This document shows, one piece after another, positions 15,924-24,414 of a stretch of 64,000 bases of DNA (position 1 is the stretch's first letter; the number at the start of each line of letters is the position of its first letter). Source of the DNA: a candidate division Zixibacteria bacterium HGW-Zixibacteria-1 (GTDB lineage: Bacteria; Zixibacteria; MSB-5A5; GN15; PGXB01). Under the pieces are notes generated by a model that saw only the letters and a list, made by a program, of their open reading frames with translations, was not told the origin of the DNA and searched no databases. The stretch is from contig PGXB01000004.1 of NCBI GenBank assembly GCA_002838945.1, positions 1 to 64,000 on the forward strand, written 5' to 3'. Made by a program: the position numbers and the translations under genes.

Positions 15924-18593
15924 TTAGGCAGTGGTTTTAGGGGCTTCTATCTCCGCTAAACGGCTTTTGGCGGGCTGAAAATCGGGATTAATTTTCAGAA
16001 TCTGCAGATAACCGATGGCCGCCGAATCAGCATATCCCAGATTATAGTAACATTCCGAGATATTAAACAGCGCCTCAACGTGGCTTGGATTTGAGGTCAG
16101 GAATCGCTCAAAATGCGGCAGGGCTTCAACATAACGTTCGAGCCGGCGATAAACAGTGCCGACCGCAAGGCTGATGACGATGTCATCAGGGGCTATCGCT
16201 ATATATTTTTCAAGAAGCGGCAGAGCTTCGTTCAGCTTATTCAATCGAAGCCGGGTCAGGCCAAGATTTCGCCAGGCCGCGGCCAGTCCCTCGTTCAATC
16301 CCAGGGCGCGGGCATATAATTCCTCGGCTTTTTCATAGTCACCAAGTTTAAAATAGCATCCGGCCAGATCATTGTAAGCTTCTGAATCATGAGGAGATAA
16401 CTCAACACATTTGTCAAAGGCGTCGATGGCGCCGGAGAAATCACCCTGTTCATAGCAGGCTTTTGCCAGAATATTGTAGCCGGTCGCATAATCGGGTTTG
16501 GCCTGGACCAGGGCAGCCAGAAGCCGAACCGCCTTGTCATATTTTTTTCGTGCCAGCCAGAATAATCCGCCGGCTTCATATATTTCGGGCCGACCATCGG
16601 TTAATTCGACGGCTCTATCGAGGAAACTACCGGCCTTTGCTTCATTGCCGAGCAGAGCATAATATCTGGCCTTATGTAAGTTGGCCAAATCCGAGGATGG
16701 ATTCAGGGCCAGTTCTTTCTCGATATATTCCCACGCCTTGTCGGCTTCTTCACGATCAAGATATATATCGGCCAGCTTGAGATTTATATCCTGGCAGGGT
16801 TCCTGTTCCCTGAGAGCTTTTTTGTAATAATTTTCGGCCCGGGTCGTATTGCCCTGTATTTGGTGTATCAAACCCAGCGAATAGTAGGCACGATGGCGCA
16901 TGAATCCGAAGAGGAGAATTATGCTTAATTCTTCCCTGCCGGCATCATATTTTTTCTGCTCATCAAGATATCGAAGGAAATATTGCTCCGCCTTATCATA
17001 GTCATGCATTCTCCCGCAGGCCTCCCCGATAGTGTACAGGGCGTCAAGATAGTCCGGTTTGGTATCGAGCGCCTGCCGGCACTTTGCGGCAGCCTCTTCG
17101 AACCGGCCGCAGGCGATTAAGGTTGTCGCCTGTTGATGCAGCCCCTGCAGATAGAGCGGCAGGGTGGCGCGGTTTCGGGGGTCACTGAGTTCGACCACGC
17201 GGGCGGCATGTTTCAGGATAAGGCCGGCCAGTTCTTTGTCGGGCTTTTTGGTGACGCCTCGAAGCAACTGGGCATAATTGAAATGGACAAAGGGGTCATC
17301 GGGCTTGAGCATGAGCTGTTTTTCCAGCAATTCACGGGAGCGGGCGACCTTTTTCATTTTTTGATCATGGGGCAGGTTGTATCCATAGTGTTTGATTTTC
17401 ACGCCAACCCTCAAAATGGGTTCATTGTCGGGAAATTGCAGTTGATTGTGCACTATCCCCTCATAACGGAACCGGGCTTCCCGGCGGAAAAGACGCGGGG
17501 ACGGCAAAAATGAAGTGCACTCCCCTGTTTTCTTATCGGTATTCAAAACGGATATCGAAATAATTCGAAAATCATCGCGATTGATTGCCTGACGCAACAC
17601 AGGCAGATCATCTTCAATAAATTCTTCATCGGCATCAATAATAAATATCCAATCGCATGTCGCTTTTGAAATAGAGTAATTGCGATGCCTGGAGAAATCC
17701 TTGCTCCACTTCTGCGGGAAGACTTTGGCTCCATAAGAACGGGCAATTTCGACGGTCCGGTCGGTCGATCCGGTATCGACGATAATTATTTCATCCACCC
17801 AGTTTCGGATCGATTCCAGGCAGGCGGGCAGGAATTCCTCTTCGTTTTTGACCATCATACAGGCCGATACGGTTGCTTTATATTTCATGGTTTTTTTGAG
17901 GATACGCAGTTCCTGGACTTGAGTACATTTTTCGAGACCGTTATCGACGACGGATTCGGCCTTTTCATACTCCTTGAGGCGCTGGCAGAGGGCGGCCAGA
18001 TTTATATATGGATGATGATAGGTTTCATTGTGTTCGATTGCTTTTTGGAACGATTCGGCGGCCCGGTCGGTCTCCCCGGCCGCCTGCCATGCCAGGCCGA
18101 GATAATTGAACAGCAGGTGCAGGTATCCTTCACTCAGGAGCCCGGTATCACCAGGGCGCTTTGATCTGGCGGTAAACAATTCCAGGAATTTTTCGCCATG
18201 TTTCAGGCATTTATCATAGTCTTTATAGTTAGCATAAATATAGGAAAGTGCAAAATGAAAGTCACAATCATTGGCATCGATTTCAAGCCCCTTACAGGCG
18301 GCATCTTCAGCTTCGGGTAATCGGCCGCTGTTGGCCCGGGCGAAGGCCGTCAAACGCAGAAATTTCAGGCGTTCGGTTTCATTTTTTATGCCCGGAGACA
18401 GGTTTTCCAGCAGATCGATGCATTGTTTGAATTTTTTGTCATGATACAGCTTTTCGGCTTTGATCAATGACGCTCCAATGGTATTATCGGAGCTTTCGCT
18501 CGTGCTGTTTTTGGGATTCTTGCCGAACTTTGATACAGCGGTTCGCGTGCGGGAGGTTTTCCCCCGGCTTTTTTTATTCTTCTTGCCCGGCAT
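15924..18593 (-). CDS. TPR-flanked family 2 glycosyltransferase
   Basis: About 889 residues. A basic Lys/Arg/Ser-rich N-terminus (1-40) precedes TPR-like helices (about 45-235). A GT2-type catalytic domain follows from about 245: SACMMVKNEEEFLP, DTGSTDRTVEIA, then the DxD-type metal site DADEEF near 323. A long array of TPRs fills about 440-889. TPRs usually hold protein substrates, as in O-GlcNAc transferases. It is the last gene after fliW and directly precedes flagellin, so flagellin glycosylation is the best guess, not shown. The start is uncertain: ATG 18593, or TTG 18602 overlapping the fliW stop; neither has a good ribosome site. Confidence 0.8.
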   Translation of the reverse strand: MPGKKNKKSRGKTSRTRTAVSKFGKNPKNSTSESSDNTIGASLIKAEKLYHDKKFKQCIDLLENLSPGIKNETERLKFLRLTAFARANSGRLPEAEDAACKGLEIDANDCDFHFALSYIYANYKDYDKCLKHGEKFLELFTARSKRPGDTGLLSEGYLHLLFNYLGLAWQAAGETDRAAESFQKAIEHNETYHHPYINLAALCQRLKEYEKAESVVDNGLEKCTQVQELRILKKTMKYKATVSACMMVKNEEEFLPACLESIRNWVDEIIIVDTGSTDRTVEIARSYGAKVFPQKWSKDFSRHRNYSISKATCDWIFIIDADEEFIEDDLPVLRQAINRDDFRIISISVLNTDKKTGECTSFLPSPRLFRREARFRYEGIVHNQLQFPDNEPILRVGVKIKHYGYNLPHDQKMKKVARSRELLEKQLMLKPDDPFVHFNYAQLLRGVTKKPDKELAGLILKHAARVVELSDPRNRATLPLYLQGLHQQATTLIACGRFEEAAAKCRQALDTKPDYLDALYTIGEACGRMHDYDKAEQYFLRYLDEQKKYDAGREELSIILLFGFMRHRAYYSLGLIHQIQGNTTRAENYYKKALREQEPCQDINLKLADIYLDREEADKAWEYIEKELALNPSSDLANLHKARYYALLGNEAKAGSFLDRAVELTDGRPEIYEAGGLFWLARKKYDKAVRLLAALVQAKPDYATGYNILAKACYEQGDFSGAIDAFDKCVELSPHDSEAYNDLAGCYFKLGDYEKAEELYARALGLNEGLAAAWRNLGLTRLRLNKLNEALPLLEKYIAIAPDDIVISLAVGTVYRRLERYVEALPHFERFLTSNPSHVEALFNISECYYNLGYADSAAIGYLQILKINPDFQPAKSRLAEIEAPKTTA

Positions 18594-18598
18594 TTTAA

Positions 18599-19072
18599 TC
18601 AAACGGTTGCGGGTGCCTGATACTGTTTTTCTTCAACGACTTTGTCAGTGTCCTGCATGACAAAGTATTTTACTTCATAGCCGGAATTGACCAGCACCAA
18701 TTGCTTGGCCAGCCGCGTTTCGGTGTTAATCAGAATCGGGCCCTGCAGGTTGATTGACATATCCCGGGGATCGGTCGGAATGGTGACAATGGTGTAAGTC
18801 TCGACGGACTTCACATCCTTGATGTGCAATTCCTCGATTTCCTTGGGATTCACCTCTATCCTGTATCCCGGGCAGAAGAGCAGCGGATTCACAACCGGAA
18901 AGGCCGCGCCGGGGTCATCGACGGACTGGTACCACAGGAAGGGTTCGCAGTCCTCGCGCTCGATCAGGCAATATCGTTTCAGGTTTTCAAAGCCGAGAAT
19001 CGGTTTTGACATGGTAATGATTTTGTCATTCGGAATTTCCAGTTCTCCGAATCTTAGTGTCATGACTTTCAT
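18599..19072 (-). CDS. fliW: Flagellar assembly factor FliW
   Basis: A small cytoplasmic protein that binds flagellin and, when free, sequesters CsrA. It has 157 residues. Typical features are RFGELEIPNDKIITMSKPI near the N-terminus, PILGFENLKRYCLIE, and PFLWYQSVDDPGAAFPV. A VTIPTDPRDMSINLQGPI stretch follows; such blocks define the family. The gene belongs to the flgF-to-glycosyltransferase run, downstream of flgL, with csrA three genes upstream. The ribosome site is GGGGAAG. Confidence 0.95.
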   Translation of the reverse strand: MKVMTLRFGELEIPNDKIITMSKPILGFENLKRYCLIEREDCEPFLWYQSVDDPGAAFPVVNPLLFCPGYRIEVNPKEIEELHIKDVKSVETYTIVTIPTDPRDMSINLQGPILINTETRLAKQLVLVNSGYEVKYFVMQDTDKVVEEKQYQAPATV

Positions 19073-19101
19073 TTATACTTCCCCTGTAAAAAGACTATCC
19101 T

Positions 19102-21030
19102 CTATTTCAAGAAGTTAAGCAATGACGGTTGTATGATTTTGGAGGCTGCAATCAACGCCGCCTGATAGCTGTTTTCCTGCATTGCCAGATCAGTAACCAA
19201 TTTTGTCAAATCGGCATCTTCGACATCACTGAGCATTTTGGTAAAATTGTATTGTAAATCACTCAGCCGCGAGTCGGTCGTTTCCATGCGAATCACTTTT
19301 GAGCCGACCGCGCCACGGTGGTTGAGGACATTTTGCAAACCTTTATCGAGATTTCCGATAATCTGTCCGATGACTTCGCGATCATCATTCTTGAGGGCAT
19401 CGACCAGGATCATCAACGATCCGATCATATCGGTTGAACCGAAAATGCCCAAATTATGAGCGGTACGGCCGTCATCGACTTCCTCGATTTTCATTGATGC
19501 AGTCGTGGACGTCGACACGATTTGAAGGCCGGTTTGTGAACTGTTTATCGTGGCATTAATATCAAGGCCGCTGTTATTGAAGGCATCCATCAGATCGCCG
19601 ACGGTCGAGTAGGCGGTATTGCCCAAGTCAAGAAAGACCAAGCGATTTCCCTGGGAAATTTTGACCTGCCCCAGTTCGAGACCGAGTCCGTTTTTCAGAA
19701 GCGTCAGAGGGGTAGTCTCGGTTATGATCGGTGTCAGGCCGTCACCTACTTTGGTCAGGGAAAAATCGCCCAGGAGGCCGAGATCGGCCGCAGTGGTAAG
19801 ACCGGCGGCGGCTTCGCTGACGGTAAAATCCATGCGCGGATTAAGATCACCGCCTGGAAGAGTCGGATCTATTTCGCCAAGTATGCGGAGGTCGGCAGCA
19901 GTCGAGCCGGTCGCGGAAGCCTCATCAATGATGAGTCCGAGCGGAACGCCGTTGGTGTCGGTGATATCTATGCCATTGCCGGCGGCATTGATAGCGGCCG
20001 TCACATTGTTAATCCCGGCAGCGGCAAGGGTTGTGTTGATAGCATTTATAACATCGCCGATATCATTAGCGGCGGTCAAATCGACATCGACATTAATGGA
20101 ATCATCGGCGTTATGAATCGTTATTTTGCCGTCAGTCAGATCGACGCCCCGGCCGTCATTGAGATTCGAGAGCAGGGTGGCTCCGGTAATCAAGCCGGTA
20201 TCGACAGCATTCCAGCGAAGATTGTTGCCTTCCTGACCGAAATCGACCGTCAGGTTGGTTATGCCGGCGGCGGCCAACTGATTGTTGATCAAAGTCAGGG
20301 CATCATCCACCGTGACGGCACCGGTTATGTCAATCGTGACATTGAGGCCGGTGTTATTGTCGGTTACTTGAAATGTGCCGGCCGAAAGATCGACTCCGGC
20401 GCCGAGGTTGAGATCGGCAAGCAGCGTGTTGCCGTCGATGCCTGCCTTAAAGTCGGCATTTTGGCCGAGCGGGGCAAGTTGACCGAGGAGGATGTCGGAA
20501 CCGATGAGGTTAATACCGACCTTGCTCCCGGCTTCGATTTCGACGGCAATATTGCCTTTGTCTCCCTGAAATATGACACCGGCGGCCGCGGCGCGAAACG
20601 CCTTGACGCCGGTCCGATATCCCGAGAAAATATAACGGCTGTCAACCTGGCTGTTGGCCAGCTCGATAATCTGTTCAAAGAGCGACTGGGCCTCATTAGA
20701 GGCCGAATCCCGGGCATTGGCATCGAAGGTGTCATTTGACAGCGAAACCGCCAGTTCCCGGGCCGACGACAAGATATCGCTCATATTTCCGAGGATATTA
20801 TCATAGGAAGCCAGGAGATTGGAGGCACTGCTAATATTCTTCTTGTACTGTCCGATTTCGGAAAGAACATTTCGGTACCGCAGATCCTTCTGGGTTCCGA
20901 TCGGGTCATCGGACGGCTTGTTGATGCGCCGGCCGGATGACATATTCTCTTCCAGGTTCATGAACCTTGCCAGTGACCGGTTAAGGTTGGAAAGGACCTG
21001 GTCCGAGATCATGTTATTGGTTACTCTCAT
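19102..21030 (-). CDS. flgL: Hook-filament junction protein FlgL with repeat-expanded middle
   Basis: 642 residues against about 300-400 in many species. Flagellin-like ends are clear: MRVTNNMISDQVLSNLN and RINKPSDDPIGTQKDL at the N-terminus, and QENSYQAALIAASKI plus LLNFLK at the C-terminus. The middle (about 200-510) carries at least three related segments of the type G-(V/L)-(D/E)-L...G-x-(V/I/F)-x-(V/I)...(D/G)-(A/V/L)-(I/L)-N-x-x-L, at about 210, 285 and 445. These resemble the flagellin hook IN motif. The ATG is 8 bases after AGGATG and follows the 57-residue gene closely. Confidence 0.92.
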   Translation of the reverse strand: MRVTNNMISDQVLSNLNRSLARFMNLEENMSSGRRINKPSDDPIGTQKDLRYRNVLSEIGQYKKNISSASNLLASYDNILGNMSDILSSARELAVSLSNDTFDANARDSASNEAQSLFEQIIELANSQVDSRYIFSGYRTGVKAFRAAAAGVIFQGDKGNIAVEIEAGSKVGINLIGSDILLGQLAPLGQNADFKAGIDGNTLLADLNLGAGVDLSAGTFQVTDNNTGLNVTIDITGAVTVDDALTLINNQLAAAGITNLTVDFGQEGNNLRWNAVDTGLITGATLLSNLNDGRGVDLTDGKITIHNADDSINVDVDLTAANDIGDVINAINTTLAAAGINNVTAAINAAGNGIDITDTNGVPLGLIIDEASATGSTAADLRILGEIDPTLPGGDLNPRMDFTVSEAAAGLTTAADLGLLGDFSLTKVGDGLTPIITETTPLTLLKNGLGLELGQVKISQGNRLVFLDLGNTAYSTVGDLMDAFNNSGLDINATINSSQTGLQIVSTSTTASMKIEEVDDGRTAHNLGIFGSTDMIGSLMILVDALKNDDREVIGQIIGNLDKGLQNVLNHRGAVGSKVIRMETTDSRLSDLQYNFTKMLSDVEDADLTKLVTDLAMQENSYQAALIAASKIIQPSLLNFLK

Positions 21031-21036
21031 AACATC

Positions 21037-21210
21037 CTAATCTTCGTAATAGACAAACTCCCTGTCGCTGCCATGCGGCGGATTTTTTATTTTGGCTCCG
21101 TTTTGCGGTGATGCTTTGATCTTGTCAGAATTGTTTTTCCTCATTAATTCGCCATACCGGGCGACAGGATCCTTAATATTCTTATCGGATTTCTTCTTGC
21201 TCCAGAACAT
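21037..21210 (-). CDS. 57-residue basic/charged protein between csrA and flgL
   Basis: A small open frame with all the signs of a real gene: it starts 5 bases after the csrA stop, has GGAG 8 bases before its ATG, and stops 6 bases before flgL. The protein begins MFWSKKKSDKNIKDP, is rich in Lys (11 of 57), contains the patch ARYGELMRKNNSDK, and ends in DREFVYYED. I see no membrane segment or known motif. Its place in the operon suggests a flagellar assembly or regulatory role, but no function can be assigned. Confidence 0.6.
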   Translation of the reverse strand: MFWSKKKSDKNIKDPVARYGELMRKNNSDKIKASPQNGAKIKNPPHGSDREFVYYED

Positions 21211-21215
21211 CGAGG

Positions 21216-21554
21216 TTACTCCGAGTTGTCATGTTTAGCAGCATCACCGCTGCGGTTGGGTTTGCTGTTTGTTTTTTTGTAACTTATGTCGGCCGATTTT
21301 TTCTTCTTGGAGTCATCTCCGACAATTTTTCCTTTAAGCATTTTCATAACGCTGGCGAGGTCCTGTTTTACCGATTTGGCGGCTTTTCGATTTTCCTGTT
21401 GAATCTTCACATATATTTCCTCGCGATGGACGACTACTTTTGACGGTGCTTCGATACCGATTCTGACCTGGCGCCCGAAGACGCCCAGAACCGTAATTTT
21501 TATATCATCGCCGATAGTAATCGACTCACCCAACTTCCTTGTCAGTATTAACAC
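21216..21554 (-). CDS. csrA: Carbon storage/translational regulator CsrA with long C-terminal tail
   Basis: An RNA-binding dimer that controls translation by binding GGA motifs. The first about 60 residues are canonical: [18 protein letters not shown], then [19 protein letters not shown]. The total is 112 residues against 60-75 normally. The extra about 45 residues are Lys/Ser/Asp-rich and look disordered. The start codon is GTG, 5 bases after GGAGG. It lies between flgK and a small gene before flgL; in Firmicutes and Spirochaetes csrA likewise sits beside fliW and is antagonised by FliW. Confidence 0.95.
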   Translation of the reverse strand: MLILTRKLGESITIGDDIKITVLGVFGRQVRIGIEAPSKVVVHREEIYVKIQQENRKAAKSVKQDLASVMKMLKGKIVGDDSKKKKSADISYKKTNSKPNRSGDAAKHDNSE

Positions 21555-21597
21555 GATACCCTCCGTGGCCTAAGGCTGTCAGTTTATCAGGCTTCTG

Positions 21598-22992
21598 TTA
21601 TCTACCAACAATTCCCATTTCCTTAATAACCGTACTCAGCGCCTCATCCATGACGGTAATAACCCGTGCGGCGGCATCATACGCCTGTTGGTATTTGATC
21701 ATCTGCGTCATTTCCTCATCGAGCGATACGCCCTGAACCGCCTGGCGAGAATTATCCAGTTGACTCACCAGCAGTTGATAATTTTCCATGGTATTTCTGG
21801 CCGTCCCGGCTTCTATTCCAATTTGCCCCATCAAACCGCTGTAGAACTCACTCATGGTGGCGGTTCCACGAGACATCAGAGCGGAAGTCCGCAGGTCCGC
21901 AATGGCCAGAGCATTTCTATTATCACCTACCTCTCCCGACAACGAGGCCGCAATACGATTGACGTTGTTCTCTATTTCATCGGACAGCTTGAAATTGCCG
22001 GCCGAAGTGTAATTCACATTGAAGAAATTTATGCCGGTGGAGCCATCGAGCCCGTAACCGGTCTGATGCAGGGAGTTGACGTTATTAATCAGCTCCGCCG
22101 CTATATCATCGAGAGCCTCAAGATATTTCGGAATGGCTTTATCGCGCGTATCGAGCAAGCCCTTAAGTTGGCCGCCGAGAACTTTGACGTCCTTTTCGCT
22201 GCCCTGCCAGACAACATTGTTGACCGAAATGGCCCCGGCTCCCGATTTATAGGTGCCGATCTTAAATGACGAGGTCCCCTCGACAATAGCCAGCGACCCG
22301 ATATATACCGTAGCCGTTCCATTTTTCTGCTCGGCGACATTGACATTGACTAATTCCGACAATTGATCGATCAGGTAATCGCGTTTATCGCGCAGATCAT
22401 TGGCATTTTCGCCGCCCAGTTCCGTGCGGGCTATTTGCATATTCAGGGAAGCCAATTCACCGGTGTACTGATTCACCTGCTGGGTGACCAAAGCAATGTC
22501 TTCGTCGACCGATTTGCGCAAATCGGTCATTTGATTATAGAGCCGATGAAAGCTGCCGGTCATCAGATTGGTTTGTTCCTTGAGGGCCGACCTGGCGGCG
22601 AGAGATTCGGGGTTGTTGGCCATATCCGACCAGGCGTTCCAGAACTGATCCATCTGATCGCTTAATGATGCGGCGTTCGGTTCGGCGAACAGGGCCTCGA
22701 TCTGGGTCAGAGATTTTTCCATGGAGGTCCACTGGCCCAGGGCAACGTTTTCCTGCCGATACTGCTGGCCGAGAAAGAGATCACGGACATGATAAATATC
22801 GGTGGCGGTGACGCCGGTTCCGACCGGCCCGACCGAATGCTCGTAAGGCATGGTGGTGGTCGTATGGACCCTTTGCCGGGTATATCCGGGGGTGTTGGCA
22901 TTGGCAACATTGTGACCGATGGTATTCAGCCACAATTGATGAGTGGAGAGGGCGCGTTTGCCGAGTTCCAATCCGTCAAACAATCCAGACAT
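21598..22992 (-). CDS. flgK: Hook-filament junction protein FlgK
   Basis: 464 residues. The N-terminus has GKRALSTHQLWLNTIGHNVANANTPGYTRQ (first part is the usual rod/hook helix, then the ANANTPGY signature at about 29-36). The C-terminus has VSLDEEMTQMIKYQQAYDAA and RVITVMDEALSTVI, which form the matching helix. Its start overlaps the flgN stop (TGATG) and a GGAGGG ribosome site is inside flgN. Exported and assembled between hook and filament. Confidence 0.96.
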   Translation of the reverse strand: MSGLFDGLELGKRALSTHQLWLNTIGHNVANANTPGYTRQRVHTTTTMPYEHSVGPVGTGVTATDIYHVRDLFLGQQYRQENVALGQWTSMEKSLTQIEALFAEPNAASLSDQMDQFWNAWSDMANNPESLAARSALKEQTNLMTGSFHRLYNQMTDLRKSVDEDIALVTQQVNQYTGELASLNMQIARTELGGENANDLRDKRDYLIDQLSELVNVNVAEQKNGTATVYIGSLAIVEGTSSFKIGTYKSGAGAISVNNVVWQGSEKDVKVLGGQLKGLLDTRDKAIPKYLEALDDIAAELINNVNSLHQTGYGLDGSTGINFFNVNYTSAGNFKLSDEIENNVNRIAASLSGEVGDNRNALAIADLRTSALMSRGTATMSEFYSGLMGQIGIEAGTARNTMENYQLLVSQLDNSRQAVQGVSLDEEMTQMIKYQQAYDAAARVITVMDEALSTVIKEMGIVGR

Positions 22993-23516
22993 CAGGCCCT
23001 CCTGTCCAGGGCGATATTGGTCCGGACATTATCGATCCTGCCTTCGCCGCTATAATTATTACCGGGCACTTTAATCCGCCCCAACAGTTCCATTGTTTTA
23101 ACAATATTCTCCCGCGAACGATTGATGAGCATCTCATTTTGAGATCTCGTCTTCAGAATCTTATCGTTCAGGTCAAGTATTGTCTCCCTTATTAATTCCA
23201 GCATATTGGCCTGCCCGGGTGAAACCGAATCAATCAGTTTCGATATGGTCAAATCATCGACCATGTTTTCTTCCGATGTCAGGCGACTGATAATGGCTTC
23301 TCTCTTCCGGGCACAGGTTCCTGTTTCCATCAGCTTTTCCCTCTGGCGCTCGGTTATGCGATTAAGCATGGCGATGTCGTTTTTCACCAGCGCCTGCTGC
23401 TGCATTTCGAGCAATTCCAGGAACGTTTCAAAAAGAGATGCCTCCTTTTCCAAGGTCTCTATCAGTTCCCTGACCAGTTCAGAATTTGAACTATTTTCAT
23501 TATTTTCTTTCGGCAT
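22992..23516 (-). CDS. flgN: FlgK/FlgL export chaperone FlgN
   Basis: 174 residues, mostly helical and charged. The pattern LVRELIETLEKEASLFETF...LLEMQQQALVKNDIAML...ITERQREKLMETG is typical of FlgN. It keeps FlgK and FlgL soluble before export. It lies directly upstream of flgK with overlapping stop and start codons. The ribosome site and start (ATG 23516) are 27 bases after flgJ. Confidence 0.85.
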   Translation of the reverse strand: MPKENNENSSNSELVRELIETLEKEASLFETFLELLEMQQQALVKNDIAMLNRITERQREKLMETGTCARKREAIISRLTSEENMVDDLTISKLIDSVSPGQANMLELIRETILDLNDKILKTRSQNEMLINRSRENIVKTMELLGRIKVPGNNYSGEGRIDNVRTNIALDRRA

Positions 23517-23543
23517 AATTATTTTTCTCTTTAATCCCCCGGT

Positions 23544-24410
23544 TTACTCGTAAAAAATTTGCTTACTCCCGAGCGTATCAATGACTGACTTGACATATTC
23601 CCGGGTTTCATGATAAGGCGGGATGCCGCCGTACTTTTCAACCCTTGAAGGTCCGGCATTATAGGCCGCCAGGGCTTTCTCGATATCTCCAAAACGGTCG
23701 ATTAGTTTTCTAAGATATTTCGTGCCGCCCTCGATATTCTCCTTCGGATCAAAAACATCATTAACACCCATATCGGCGGCGGTGGTATCGGTCAATTGCA
23801 TCAGGCCCTTGGCTCCGGCCGGTGAAACGGCTGTGGCGTCGCCGCCCGATTCGACCATGACGACCGACTTTACCAGATCCGGATTGAGTTTGTATTTACG
23901 CGAGACTCTATCGATTATCGAATCATAGCCGGTTTTGACCGGGCTCTTGCTGGTATGATCCGATGGTGTCACTTTGACCGGCTTGGCCGTATTCGTCTCT
24001 TCCTGTTTCACCTTTATATATCGGGGCGGCGTTATCATCGGAGAATCGGCCGCTTTTACCTCGCCGTTGCCATCGAATTGTTTTTCAAGAATTTTTTCCA
24101 TGGAGCGGTAAATGGCCCCGGCGATGCCCCGATTGGAACTACCGGCCATTTTATTGGCCAATTCCTGATCGAACATCTGGGTGTACATATCCTTTCCAAG
24201 TCCCCCGCCGAAGCCCATCCCGTCTTCCTCATCCGTTTTTGGGATGGCATCGCGCATGGCCTTGAGAACCTGATAGAAAAAGAGCGACTCCATATCTTTG
24301 GCCGCCTTGAACAACCGTTTCTTTTCGGTCTCAAGAGTCGGCTTTGATTCCAAGGGCTGAGCTTTGGGAGCGGGTCTTTCGACGCCGAATGTTGTCGCTT
24401 TAATATCCAT
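23544..24410 (-). CDS. flgJ: Rod-binding protein FlgJ fused to a lytic transglycosylase
   Basis: 288 residues in two domains. The N-terminal rod-binding domain (about 30-112) has AAKDMESLFFYQVLKAMRDA and a DQELANKMAG block. After a Pro/Lys/Thr-rich linker, an SLT-type lytic transglycosylase domain (about 162-285) has the catalytic Glu in VESGGD (E187), AVSPAGAKGLMQLT, and the AAYNAGPSRVEKYGG block. It opens the peptidoglycan for rod passage. In enterobacteria the second domain is a glucosaminidase instead. It follows flgI by 4 bases. Confidence 0.93.
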   Translation of the reverse strand: MDIKATTFGVERPAPKAQPLESKPTLETEKKRLFKAAKDMESLFFYQVLKAMRDAIPKTDEEDGMGFGGGLGKDMYTQMFDQELANKMAGSSNRGIAGAIYRSMEKILEKQFDGNGEVKAADSPMITPPRYIKVKQEETNTAKPVKVTPSDHTSKSPVKTGYDSIIDRVSRKYKLNPDLVKSVVMVESGGDATAVSPAGAKGLMQLTDTTAADMGVNDVFDPKENIEGGTKYLRKLIDRFGDIEKALAAYNAGPSRVEKYGGIPPYHETREYVKSVIDTLGSKQIFYE

Positions 24411-24414
24411 AATC

